Below are positions 27,650 to 35,842 of a stretch of 64,000 nucleotides of DNA, one piece after another (position 1 is the stretch's first letter; every line of letters starts with the position of its first letter). Position numbers and translations under genes: made by a program. The notes beneath the pieces are model-generated. The model saw only the letters and a program-made list of their open reading frames with translations. It had not been told where the DNA came from and ran no database searches. Origin of the DNA: CAYSRJ01 sp964521865 (GTDB lineage: Bacteria; Spirochaetota; B62-G9; DRHN01); NCBI GenBank assembly GCA_964521865.1, contig CAZFTJ010000013.1, positions 1 through 64,000 on the forward strand, given 5' to 3'.

Positions 27650-28123
27650 TCAGTGTATTCTAACGCCCCCTGCAACTCTCCTCCTGTAATCGTCCATATC
27701 AACAATGTGTCCTGAAAAACGGGATTCGTCGGCAGCAAACGCCTTGAGATGACTTTCAAACGCATCACTCACTTCTGTCAATAGATTCTCTCCGTTTTAC
27801 AGAGACCCAAGAAATGCATCCGCCAATTTAAAATCTCCTTCGCCATGGGGGATGCCACGTGCGGTCAGCTTTTTTTTGAACAACAGCTTTTCTTTCTTCG
27901 AATGGTGATTACATAAAATAATACTTTCACCGGAAAGATTGAAGTTGCCTATCAATGTCGCCCTGGTGCCCTCAATCCTCAGGGTACGACCTTCCCGTTC
28001 TCCGAATCCGTGCAGAGTCAAGTGTGCTGTAACTCCATTTTTAAATTCAACGTTTACCGCCTGGCGATCGGCTACAGTATTATCAGACCGATACACACAT
28101 CTACCATAAGGGCTTGTTTTTAA
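27650..28123 (-). pseudogene. Gfo/Idh/MocA oxidoreductase, C-terminal fragment
   Basis: The frame reads TSPYGRCVYRSDNTVADRQ and VNVEFKNGVTAHLTLHGFGE, then EGRTLRIEGTRATLIGNF. This is the characteristic C-terminal domain of sugar-type Gfo/Idh oxidoreductases. A TAA at 27797-27799 interrupts it, but NGENLLTEVSDAFESHLKAF and ADESRFSGHIVDMDDYRR continue in the same frame to the natural end near 27650. The NAD-binding half is absent; the gene is joined to a glycosyltransferase fragment at about 28115-28140. It is a remnant of the upstream part of the sugar cluster. Confidence 0.7.
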
Positions 28124-28439
28124 TATTTCCCATTTCGCCGGATAGGCGAAGAACGAACCAAATGCTGCCGAATGATCGTCCAGGCCTTATTGGAAGTGCC
28201 GTTTTTTGGCTTCTTGATTTTATTAACCTTGAAATAGGCTTCGGTAGACCGAACATTGTAGACGCTGGCATTTTAAACACGTTATATCCATTTTTTCCCA
28301 GCCTGTGTGCAAGATAGCCGGATGCACAAAAAGCAACTTGATGGCCTTTTTGTATTGCGGCATCGGCAATTGCCAATACTCGCGTAAGGCTTCCCCACGA
28401 ACCTGTAGGCGGAGAAAATAACAGTACAAGTAGTTTCAT
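28101..28439 (-). pseudogene. Glycosyltransferase, N-terminal fragment
   Basis: Starts MKLLVLLFSPPTGSWGSLTR and continues VLAIADAAIQKGHQVAFCAS, the first Rossmann segment of GT1/GT28-type (UDP-glycosyltransferase-like) enzymes, with AAGGAG before the ATG. Similarity ends after FGSIWFVLRLSGEMGN. The frame then runs a few codons into the oxidoreductase fragment and stops at 28101. A deletion that fused two genes is the likely origin. Confidence 0.65.
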
Positions 28440-28497
28440 GGTAAGCTCCTTCTTAAATAATTAAAGATACTCAAATAGTAGTCTGCCGGAAAAGTCG

Positions 28498-28553
28498 GCA
28501 TAACGTTCGTGTCGGCAGCTTGAGAACGGTTCGGCTGCCGCACGTTGTTGGGT
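28498..28553 (-). repeat. attC-like hairpin
   Basis: A 56-bp element with outer cores GCATAAC (28498-28504) and GTTGGGT (28547-28553). Inner arms CGTG and CGGCAGC pair with GCTGCCG and CACG, with a single unpaired T between the arm halves and a 14-base loop. On the minus strand the first core is ACCCAAC, fitting RYYYAAC; GTTATGC at the other end departs from GTTRRRY at one base. Length and fold fit a short integron attC. Confidence 0.5.
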
Positions 28554-28937
28554 GTTTCTTCATATTCGGTGATACTGTTGTTTCCTGAAAAATTCTATGG
28601 CTTTCTCGCATGAGTCCATATTGGCATGTACGTTTCCTTGTATGAATTCCACATGCAGTTTTCCTTGGTGGAAAACGGCGGCAAGACAGATATATTTTGA
28701 AAAGCGCTTCCAAAGAGCGAATCGACTGCAACATGTAGTTGAGCTATTAATTCTGAACGAGATAAACTATCGTTTCTCGGCGGTAATAAGGCAATGGGTA
28801 CCGTTGACTCTTACAAGTAAGATTCTTCAGATGAATGCGCGGCCCAACGTTGAGCCAAGCGGCCCGCATTAGCGAGTCCACTCCATAGAATTGTGAGCCG
28901 TTTTCTGTCATCCCACAATTCAATAAACAGTCTCCGA
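28554..28937. other. Gap with possible half attC
   Basis: No gene is supported on either strand. GCCCAAC at 28842-28848 followed by GTTGAGCC and the GC-rich GCGGCCCGC resembles one side of another attC, without a visible partner. The segment between it and 28553 could be a degraded cassette. Confidence 0.35.
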
Positions 28938-29548
28938 CTAGACGATCATGATAAAACCACCTAAAACGTGAGCAACGATTGTCCACCATATCGTATTGGT
29001 TTTTTTGCGAGGAAACTCAAGTAGAATCCCATTAGACCTGACCCGATCATTAAGCCCAATTGATTGCCGCTAGGTGAAATAGATCCAGGCGCATAATGCC
29101 GGAGAGCAAACCAGATACTGGGCCAAACAATCCTGAAAGGGATGCTGTTTGGAAAGAGCTCCATATACACTCCTCTCCATAACACCTCTTCAAAAAAGCC
29201 ATTCCCAAAATTGGTGGATGCTAGAAGAACGAATATCCGTATGCACGGCTTCTGGTATTCCATACCGGAAATGATTCGATAAAGAGCTGCCAGGAGTAGG
29301 GGTAATACTACAAGGAAGAATCTCTTTATATCGAGTTTCTGAGGCCTGATAATTCTCCGTATGCTTTCTTTGCCGATTATCAGGTACGGAAAGAGGCCGC
29401 CCCATAGCACCCAATAAATCATTAGTCCGAGATACCATGCAATGATCCGATTTTCCTCAAATGCTCCGGCCAGTAAGTGAAAAACGGGATACATCATGCC
29501 CATCAAAACAACTGGTGTGATTATGGAAACTTTCTGCTTAGTATTCAT
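28938..29548 (-). pseudogene. CPBP intramembrane protease with a -1 frameshift
   Basis: The main frame (29548 to 28961) encodes a CPBP/CAAX-protease family membrane protein. Motif 1 is GFFEEVLWRGVYMELF (EExxxR) and motif 2 is SIWFALRHYAPG with the metal-binding His. At a run of seven A residues (minus strand; 29000-29006) the frame departs into RYGGQSLLTF-stop. Shifting by -1 there restores KKTNTIWWTIVAHVLGGFIM, the expected last helix, ending at 28938. It is either a one-base deletion or, less likely, programmed slippage. CPBP proteins may process peptides or act in bacteriocin immunity. Confidence 0.65.
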
Positions 29549-29648
29549 CTGTTTTTCAGCCTTGCGGGGTCTATCAATTTAAAAAAGATGTTTATGGTGA
29601 AAACCACATGCTATTATAGTGGGTAGTGGAATTAAAGTCAGGTGCATT

Positions 29649-29909
29649 TCATTGTTGTCGTCCTTTTTTCAAAATCACTGTCCGACCTAAAAGCATCTTC
29701 GACCTTTCGACATCTATGAACCCGGCGCTTCTGGCTTTTATGAGTGTCTCTTCCTCCGACGCACCAATTTTATTCTCTTCTCACAAATACAGTTTTATTC
29801 GTTCATCAAGTTCTATTCCTTTAATCCTGTTTCTAACCTGCTCAAGCATTCCTTCCTGTAAAGCAGACGCAATAACACGACCGGATTTACCAACCATTTG
29901 AGCCGTATA
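29649..29909 (-). pseudogene. SAM-methyltransferase-like C-terminal remnant
   Basis: A minus-strand frame without a start codon reads GRVIASALQEGMLEQVRNR, then after a TGA continues EETLIKARSAGFIDVERSKM and ends LLGRTVILKKGRQQ. The pattern (ARSAGF.DVE...) is that of the last strands of class I methyltransferases. The front half is missing and a stop interrupts it, so it is a dead fragment. Identification is tentative. Confidence 0.4.
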
Positions 29910-30012
29910 AACAAAGAAAAATCATGGACCCCATCCTGCGCTATTTTCTTAAGTCTTTTTACAAGAAGTTAACTATATAACCAATGGGGGAAGAACTGTC
30001 ATCGAGTTTCTA

Positions 30013-31107
30013 TTAAAAAGCTTCTGCGATATCTATGTAGAAATTGGTATCTGACCGTGAGAACCCTATATCGAACCGAACATTGATGCGCTGTTTTGTG
30101 TCCCAAGTAAACCGGACTCCCACTCCTGCAGCAGCCTTGATATTATTGGAACTGAACTCATAAATTTCCGGTGCAACCTGACCCACGCTTCCGAAGACAG
30201 CTCCTCCAAAGCGCCAGAAAAGGGGAAACCTGTACTCCCCCTGCACCGCGATATAGTTTTGATCTCGAAACCTGCCCCAGTAATAGCCTCTCAGAAGATT
30301 AGGTCCGCCGACTCGGGGCATGGCATTGAATGGAACCTCGCCGCCGCTCAATACCATGTAGTACTGTAAGGCCAGAACGTGAAGCTTGTAGATATTGATG
30401 TAGTGCCGGTAGTCGAACGTGAGCTGAGTGAAGTCCAGATCACTTCCAATAAATTTATCGTAGGCGGTTGCGATTACTTCGAGCAGCGATCCTCGGAGCG
30501 GATAAAAGACGCTGTCGCGCCTATCCCATACAAGCTGTCCTCCTAAACCGACAATCGTTGCTCCACCGCTTCCCGGAAACTCTCCTTGATCGAAAAGTCC
30601 TCCCTCCTCGATTTCTTTCAAAGCAAGATTGGAAAGATGTAACACTGGCCCCATATAAACCTGCGGAATGATTTTCCACAAAAAGTTACCCACCAGTTTA
30701 AATTCGGTAGGTGTGTATTCTTCCTCTAAATCATCAGCTGTGTCCGGGCCAAGACCATAAAAAAGAGCAGGAAACTTCACAAAAGAAACTTCTGTAAAAA
30801 GCTTGGCAGCATCCCCCTTGAAGTACCAGTCTGTCGAGAGCTTAAGTACATACTGATTTTTTGTGGTGCAGGAAGCTTGCCCGAACACCACGCTGGGCTT
30901 GGGTTCGGGAATAACGGAATAAGGATAGCGGTAGTAAATGGCGGACGCGCCGAATATAAACCCGGTTTCTGGTGAATAGGCCAGTACCGGGATCGGAGAC
31001 AACCCTGCCTTCTTTTCGTCAGATTCAGCCTGTTCATCGGCGAATAAATGGAAGGGTAAATACACGAAAACAAGGGCAATGAGAAAAAATAATCTAATTT
31101 TTTTCAT
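30013..31107 (-). CDS. BamA/TamA-type outer-membrane barrel protein
   Basis: 364 residues with a signal peptide (FFLIALVFVYLPFHLFA) and then a beta-barrel of the bacterial surface antigen (Omp85/D15) class. It shows PVLAYSPETGFIFGASAIYY at the start, GGQLVWDRRDSVFYPLRGS in the middle, VGGPNLLRGYYWGRFRDQ (the L6-type RGY motif) and a C-terminal strand ending in Phe. There are no POTRA repeats, so it is a barrel-only member, shorter than BamA. Such proteins occur in outer membranes and may secrete or insert a partner. A dyad upstream (31124-31140) may regulate it. Confidence 0.75.
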   Translation of the reverse strand: MKKIRLFFLIALVFVYLPFHLFADEQAESDEKKAGLSPIPVLAYSPETGFIFGASAIYYRYPYSVIPEPKPSVVFGQASCTTKNQYVLKLSTDWYFKGDAAKLFTEVSFVKFPALFYGLGPDTADDLEEEYTPTEFKLVGNFLWKIIPQVYMGPVLHLSNLALKEIEEGGLFDQGEFPGSGGATIVGLGGQLVWDRRDSVFYPLRGSLLEVIATAYDKFIGSDLDFTQLTFDYRHYINIYKLHVLALQYYMVLSGGEVPFNAMPRVGGPNLLRGYYWGRFRDQNYIAVQGEYRFPLFWRFGGAVFGSVGQVAPEIYEFSSNNIKAAAGVGVRFTWDTKQRINVRFDIGFSRSDTNFYIDIAEAF

Positions 31108-31123
31108 AGGAGTGAGTTTCCCT

Positions 31124-31140
31124 CATGCACAGCGTGCATG
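31124..31140. promoter_or_regulatory. Inverted repeat upstream of the barrel gene
   Basis: CATGCAC-AGC-GTGCATG is a perfect dyad with 7-bp arms, 17 bases before the BamA-like start codon. It may be an operator or a leader hairpin. Confidence 0.45.
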
Positions 31141-31243
31141 ATATTAGGTGTTATTACCGCACGCAATATGTATGAAATAATTACCCTGAAACCTACGGTC
31201 TATGTCGGTTCAGCTTGTGTCTTTGGCATGAAAAATCGCTATC

Positions 31244-32317
31244 TCAATCCCACAGGCCGATTGCACCACCGATGCGCAGGATCTCTTCATTGAACTTCTC
31301 AGGCTCCTCGTATGGTGGATTATGCGCTGATCGCTCGAACCAAATGAGCTCTTTATAGGGAGCATCGAGACGATTAAAATATATCGCCGCGAGTGAAGAC
31401 GAAACATGCCGATCATGACGACCGAGAATGAAGAAAACGGGAACGTCGACCGATGGATAGAGCTCACTTACATCGGTAGCTGCAATCAGCGGCCACATCG
31501 TTTCCAATGAAAGTTTCTGCCCGCGATTGTACTTCAGTAAATCCCATACAGAAATTTCTTCTGCGAGCAAGGATGTGAATACGACGCTGGCAAAGGATCG
31601 CGGCTTGTAGAAAGCTCCTCCATATTTCCACAGATACCTGCGTTCAACCTGTGTGCTGGACAACGGGTATGGTGGTGGACCTATTGACTCAAGTCTTCTG
31701 ATAGCCCTTGAATCTTTGCGGATTCTGGCCTGTTCGAGTACCCATTCGTATCCTTCCGCTTCGCTTGCCTCAACATCTGATTGCTGGCCGATACTGATAT
31801 ATGCAACAATTTTTTCGGGATGATGTGAGGCGTACGCCATTCCGAGTTCGGTCCCCCAGGAATGCCCCATGAGCACCACCTCGGTTTTGTGGAACTCCCG
31901 ACAGAGGATTTCCACGAGTTCGTCAAGATCCGCAACAAACTGGCTGAGTGTGAGCGTCGATGGGTCGAGTCGGGGTGAGTAGCTTCTCCCCGCACCACGC
32001 TGCTCCCAATGCACGACGACGAAACGTTTCTCCAGTTCGGAATTGTAGCGGCGGAATAACGGCATCTCGGGAGTGCCAGGACCGCCGTGAAGGAATACGA
32101 GAATCGGCGCCGTACGATCCTCACCGCGCAGAAGAATGTACTGGTTCCACCCTCCCAGAGTGACCATGCGCTCCTGGGCGATCGAACCCTGTATGATTTC
32201 ACCATCGGTACTACGGAAAGGGGGCGTCGCGCTCTTCCTTGAATTCGGCAGAACTTCAAATGAATGCAGGGTCCAAATGCTGAAAGCGATTAAGATGGCT
32301 GCAGCTAATCGACACAT
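31244..32317 (-). CDS. Alpha/beta hydrolase (prolyl aminopeptidase-like)
   Basis: About 357 residues from the ATG at 32317, chosen for its AGGAGG site and because it begins a signal peptide (MCRLAAAILIAFSIWTL). The enzyme has the HGGPGTPEMP oxyanion motif and HWEQRGAGRSYSP, as in proline iminopeptidases. The nucleophile elbow is GHSWGTELG, and the acid and base lie in ILGRHDRHV and ERSAHNPP. The substrate may be a peptide or ester. It follows the nitroreductase gene by 11 bases, so they share an operon. The signal peptide places it outside the cytoplasm, unusual for the peptidase family. Confidence 0.8.
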   Translation of the reverse strand: MCRLAAAILIAFSIWTLHSFEVLPNSRKSATPPFRSTDGEIIQGSIAQERMVTLGGWNQYILLRGEDRTAPILVFLHGGPGTPEMPLFRRYNSELEKRFVVVHWEQRGAGRSYSPRLDPSTLTLSQFVADLDELVEILCREFHKTEVVLMGHSWGTELGMAYASHHPEKIVAYISIGQQSDVEASEAEGYEWVLEQARIRKDSRAIRRLESIGPPPYPLSSTQVERRYLWKYGGAFYKPRSFASVVFTSLLAEEISVWDLLKYNRGQKLSLETMWPLIAATDVSELYPSVDVPVFFILGRHDRHVSSSLAAIYFNRLDAPYKELIWFERSAHNPPYEEPEKFNEEILRIGGAIGLWD

Positions 32318-32328
32318 TTTTCTACCTC

Positions 32329-33216
32329 CTATTCGGTTTCGAGATCGCACCCTGAATCGGCAAAGCATTTCATAGGAACGGGATCTCGATAAATCGCACG
32401 GTTATATTGGACAGCGGGGTATCCCATAACGAGTACCGCATGGACCTGTTCGCCCGCCTCCATGCCAAGGAGCCTTTTCAGGGCCGGACTTGCGTTGATC
32501 CCCTTCTGCGCAAGAGATACGAAGCACGATCCCAATCCCGAGGACTCCGCAGCGAGTACCATGTTGTAGGCCGCCAGAATGCAGTCTTCCCGCGGCGTGG
32601 GGATAAGCCGTTTGGAGTGAACCAGTACGATAACGGGCGCTCGATAAAAAATGGGATCCCCACCTTGATCAAATTGATCCAGTAGATAGGAAATTTGACG
32701 AAAGTAGAAGCGATCGCTCAGAAACTCCCGGGTCTCCGCATCTGAGAATACAACGCCGATACGCCGAAGGAATGGGTTGCGAAGGATTCGCCTCTTGCGA
32801 CGATAGACATGTTCGAGCTCTCGTTCCAACCGCCGACGTGTTTCGGACTCTCTCAGTATTGTCAGCTTGTGGGAGTGACTGTTGCCCCCGGAAGGTATAT
32901 ACGCAGCCGCTCGAGTAATATCGCTCAGAGTCTTTCCGTCAACCGGCTTCTCAAGATACCTTCTACAGCTGCGCCGCCGCGCGGTAAGCTCCATAAAAGG
33001 TTTCCTTTCGGTCTTCCAGACAACAGGTCCCCTGTCGTCGTTCACCGTGATCGCGTTTTCTGGACATACTGCGTAGCAATGCAGGCAGCCGATGCAATCG
33101 ACGCTGTTCGAAGGCGGGTGTGCACCTCTGTAAACCGGAAGATGCTGGTGGCATTCCCGTCTGCAAGTACCACAGGCAATGCAGCGGGATTTGTCGATCT
33201 GTACTGAATGTTTCAT
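32329..33216 (-). CDS. Nitroreductase with N-terminal 2[4Fe-4S] ferredoxin domain
   Basis: 295 residues. Residues 1-60 hold two ferredoxin Cys clusters (CIACGTCRREC and CIGCLHCYAVCP). The rest is an FMN nitroreductase domain starting LTARRRSCRRYLEKPVDG, with an AAYIPSGGNSHSH phosphate-binding segment and GLGSCFVS late in the fold. Ferredoxin-fused nitroreductases are typical of anaerobes and reduce small electron-poor substrates. It is the first gene of an operon with the alpha/beta hydrolase. Confidence 0.85.
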   Translation of the reverse strand: MKHSVQIDKSRCIACGTCRRECHQHLPVYRGAHPPSNSVDCIGCLHCYAVCPENAITVNDDRGPVVWKTERKPFMELTARRRSCRRYLEKPVDGKTLSDITRAAAYIPSGGNSHSHKLTILRESETRRRLERELEHVYRRKRRILRNPFLRRIGVVFSDAETREFLSDRFYFRQISYLLDQFDQGGDPIFYRAPVIVLVHSKRLIPTPREDCILAAYNMVLAAESSGLGSCFVSLAQKGINASPALKRLLGMEAGEQVHAVLVMGYPAVQYNRAIYRDPVPMKCFADSGCDLETE

Positions 33217-33382
33217 TGTAAGTCTCCTTTCATAGAGGTTTGATGAAAGAAGACTTAAAAAGTTACGGGGTCATGCGTTTTTTCTGCTGTATTCTGCAAG
33301 ATTGGCGGGCAATTTGGGGCTAGGCTTCTTTCAGATAGCGCTCTAATATTTCGGTTTCGTATTCTTCCATTGGGAGTTGTCA

Positions 33383-34081
33383 TTACACGTCGTTGATGTT
33401 CTCTATCTTATGAAGCGTTGTGTGTATAACGGACTTCATGTTCTTGTCCGGGGGACGATTTCTGAGTTTCTGTATTATTTCGGGCGCAGCTGCAAGGGCG
33501 AAACCGAGGCGGGATTCACAGCTGCAATCTCCTCCACCTTCGACCCACTGACAACGTCCGGAGAAATAAGTGCCGAGTGCCGATTTTGCCCTCTGTAGTC
33601 TGGCCTTGACGGTATTCTTGCCGATCTCAAGTATCCTCGCAATATCATCCAGGGAGAAACCGAGCATCGTCCGCATCACGTACACAATTCGCTGCTCATC
33701 GGTCAGGCGAAAGGTGATGAAGTGATAACACGCCCGTTGAACCTCTGCGAGGAGTTCATCGTAGATGTACCGAGTTTCAGGATCATTCTCCCATTTTTTG
33801 ACATCCTCCGGGATATCATCCTTGAACTGAAGGATTGTTTCATCCAACGAATCTATGTAAGCCTTGTTCAGCCTTCGTTTTGTCTGAAGACTGGCGTTGA
33901 CGGCGATTCGATGAATCCAGGTATAAATTGCGCTTTCACCTCGAAATCGATCGAGATTACGATGCACCTGGAGGAACGTCTCCTGTGTTACATCCTCGGC
34001 GTCATGTTGATTGCCGGTAATACGATAGGCGAGGTTGTAGACTTTTTTGCCGTGCTTACGCACTAAAGTGTCGAGGTCCAT
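33383..34081 (-). CDS. ECF-type RNA polymerase sigma factor
   Basis: 232 residues. Region 2 is VYNLAYRITGNQHDAEDVTQ plus ETFLQVHRNLDRFRGES. Region 4 is LTDEQRIVYVMRTMLGFSLD followed by DIARILEIGKNTVKARLQRA. A Cys-containing tail (GRCQWVEGGGDCSCESR) follows, seen in a subset of ECF factors and possibly metal- or redox-sensing. It is divergent from hgcAB with a 349-bp gap, so a regulatory link is conceivable but unproven. No anti-sigma gene is adjacent. Confidence 0.85.
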   Translation of the reverse strand: MDLDTLVRKHGKKVYNLAYRITGNQHDAEDVTQETFLQVHRNLDRFRGESAIYTWIHRIAVNASLQTKRRLNKAYIDSLDETILQFKDDIPEDVKKWENDPETRYIYDELLAEVQRACYHFITFRLTDEQRIVYVMRTMLGFSLDDIARILEIGKNTVKARLQRAKSALGTYFSGRCQWVEGGGDCSCESRLGFALAAAPEIIQKLRNRPPDKNMKSVIHTTLHKIENINDV

Positions 34082-34430
34082 TCTTCTCCTCCGGCCTCAT
34101 TCCTGACTGAACAATACACCATTAATCGCAATTAGTCAACTTGCCTCAACTTGCTGCCTGCATTCTCATGGTAATTATTGAAAATTTGAATAGCTTGCTC
34201 AAGGTCAATTGAAAGCAATCTATACAAGTCGGGATTTGTCGATTTAAGACCTGTTCACCGCGAAAAGCCTCCGATTTGCCCAACTTTTATTTCAGAATGC
34301 TTGCAGTAACGAAAAACATACACCTCCTCGTAACCTTTCAACCTGAAAGAAAGTGATATCTTGTAACAGTTTTATAGTATTATTATATTATTATGTACAT
34401 AAATGACACTACAAACGGGGATATTGTTCT
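34082..34430. other. Divergent intergenic region, sigma factor / hgcAB
   Basis: 349 bases that must contain promoters for the sigma-factor gene and hgcAB. The hgc-side promoter and a dyad are listed separately (34335-34389). Nothing else distinctive was seen. Confidence 0.5.
34335..34389 (+). promoter_or_regulatory. Candidate hgcAB promoter and operator
   Basis: TTGTAA (34361-34366), a 17-bp spacer and TATATT (34384-34389) form a plausible sigma-70 promoter about 40 bases before hgcA. Just upstream the inverted repeat CTTTCA-ACC-TGAAAG (34335-34349) could bind a regulator. Confidence 0.5.
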
Positions 34431-35510
34431 TTGAGTAAAAAATCAGATCGGGAAAATAAGAAGCCGTACTGGATAATTGGTGAGATCGATATTGAAGCGA
34501 GAAAGATACCTGTGATTTCAACGAATCTCAGTCTCCGTGATCAGATAGGGAGAGTCCGCTCGAGGTTGGGCTCCTTCAGGATGAGGTATAAGGTAACTCC
34601 TTCCCTCTATGCGGTTGGAGAACCTGATGAAAATTCACCTGTCTTCATCTCAGCAAATTACAAATTAAGTTTTGATCTTCTCAGGTGTAGTCTGAAAGGA
34701 ATAAATGCATTTATTCTCGTGCTGGACACAAAAGGAATAAATGTGTGGTGCGCGGCGGGTAAGGGAACATTTGGGACAGAGGAGCTGATCTACCGGATTC
34801 GAGGAACAGAACTTGGCGATGTCGTGCGGCACAAACGGATAATTGTTCCTCAACTCGGTGCACCGGGTATTCAGGCTCATATCGTTCATAAAAGCACAGG
34901 TTTCAGGGTGTTCTACGGACCTGTATATGCAAAGGACATCTCTATATACTTGAAAAACGGCTACAGGGCAACACAAAACATGCGAACAGTACGATTTAAT
35001 TTCAGGGACAGGTTGGTTCTCACTCCCATTGAGATCGTACAGACGGGTAAACCCTTTTTAATTTACGTTCTTTCAATGTTCGTCCTCTTCGGATTGCAGC
35101 CTTCGGGCATATTCTTCAAAGATGCTTTGAACGGCGGATACCACTTTGTTCTGCTTGGAGCAGTCTCGATTTTATCAGGTGCGTTCCTTGCACCGCTTGG
35201 GCTTTCTCTGATTCCTTTCAGGGCTTTTTCTCTCAAAGGTCTGATCAGCGGGCTTGTGGTCGTGGCGGCTTATTATTTCCTGTTTATTGGAAGAAGCAGT
35301 CATGAAGCATTAAAAACGGCGATTATATTTACGACATTTCCCGTTTTAAGCTCATATATTACCCTCAATTTTACCGGTGCTACGCCGTACACCAACATAT
35401 CTGGTGTAAAGAAGGAATTGAAATATACTATTCCTTGTTATATTCTTGTAAGTGCAGCGTCAGTTACGCTTTTTATACTTTATAAACTGAAGCTTATGGA
35501 GCTTATATGA
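34431..35510 (+). CDS. hgcA: HgcA, corrinoid methyltransferase of mercury methylation
   Basis: HgcA transfers a methyl group from its corrinoid cofactor to Hg(II), giving methylmercury. The 359-residue protein has a soluble corrinoid-binding domain with VLDTKGINVWCAAGKGTFGT. The invariant cap-helix motif NVWCAAGK is at residues 104-111, with Cys107 as lower axial cobalt ligand. The domain also shows SANYKLSFDLLR. From about residue 205 five hydrophobic segments form the membrane domain, ending with NFTGATPYTNISGVKKE, conserved in the family. The first in-frame start is TTG at 34431 because a TGA at 34404 closes the frame. It overlaps hgcB by four bases. The motif makes the call firm; activity is untested. 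Confidence 0.96.
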   Translation: MSKKSDRENKKPYWIIGEIDIEARKIPVISTNLSLRDQIGRVRSRLGSFRMRYKVTPSLYAVGEPDENSPVFISANYKLSFDLLRCSLKGINAFILVLDTKGINVWCAAGKGTFGTEELIYRIRGTELGDVVRHKRIIVPQLGAPGIQAHIVHKSTGFRVFYGPVYAKDISIYLKNGYRATQNMRTVRFNFRDRLVLTPIEIVQTGKPFLIYVLSMFVLFGLQPSGIFFKDALNGGYHFVLLGAVSILSGAFLAPLGLSLIPFRAFSLKGLISGLVVVAAYYFLFIGRSSHEALKTAIIFTTFPVLSSYITLNFTGATPYTNISGVKKELKYTIPCYILVSAASVTLFILYKLKLMELI

Positions 35511-35842
35511 TTGTTACTAAGACCCCTTTGAGATATCTTTCCGATGTGGTGAGCCTGAAGCTGGATATCGACCGTTGCACAGGGTGCGGAAGATGTGTCG
35601 AGGTATGCCCGCGGACAGTGCTGAGGATGGAAAATAAAAAGGCAGCCATTGTTGACAAGGACCTTTGCATTGAATGCGGCGCCTGTGCCAAAAACTGTGA
35701 GCCCGAAGCACTCATTGTCCGTGAGGGTGTCGGGTGTGCAACGGCAATCATAAACGGAATGTTGAGTGGGGGCGAGCCAACCTGCGGCTGTTCAGAATCC
35801 GAACTGGAATCGAACCCTTCCCCTGAGAAATCCTGTTGTTGA
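35507..35842 (+). CDS. hgcB: HgcB, ferredoxin partner of HgcA
   Basis: HgcB reduces the HgcA corrinoid and is thought to pass Hg(II) to it. The 111-residue protein has two [4Fe-4S] motifs: C24-x2-C27-x2-C30-x3-C34 (CTGCGRCVEVC) and C54-x2-C57-x2-C60-x3-C64. The second contains the diagnostic CIECGACAKNC. A lone Cys77 (GVGCATA) corresponds to the strictly conserved single cysteine of the family, and the protein ends in the vicinal pair Cys110-Cys111. An additional TCGC (Cys93, Cys95) lies in the tail. Start and hgcA stop overlap as ATGA, so the pair is translationally coupled. Confidence 0.96.
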   Translation: MIVTKTPLRYLSDVVSLKLDIDRCTGCGRCVEVCPRTVLRMENKKAAIVDKDLCIECGACAKNCEPEALIVREGVGCATAIINGMLSGGEPTCGCSESELESNPSPEKSCC

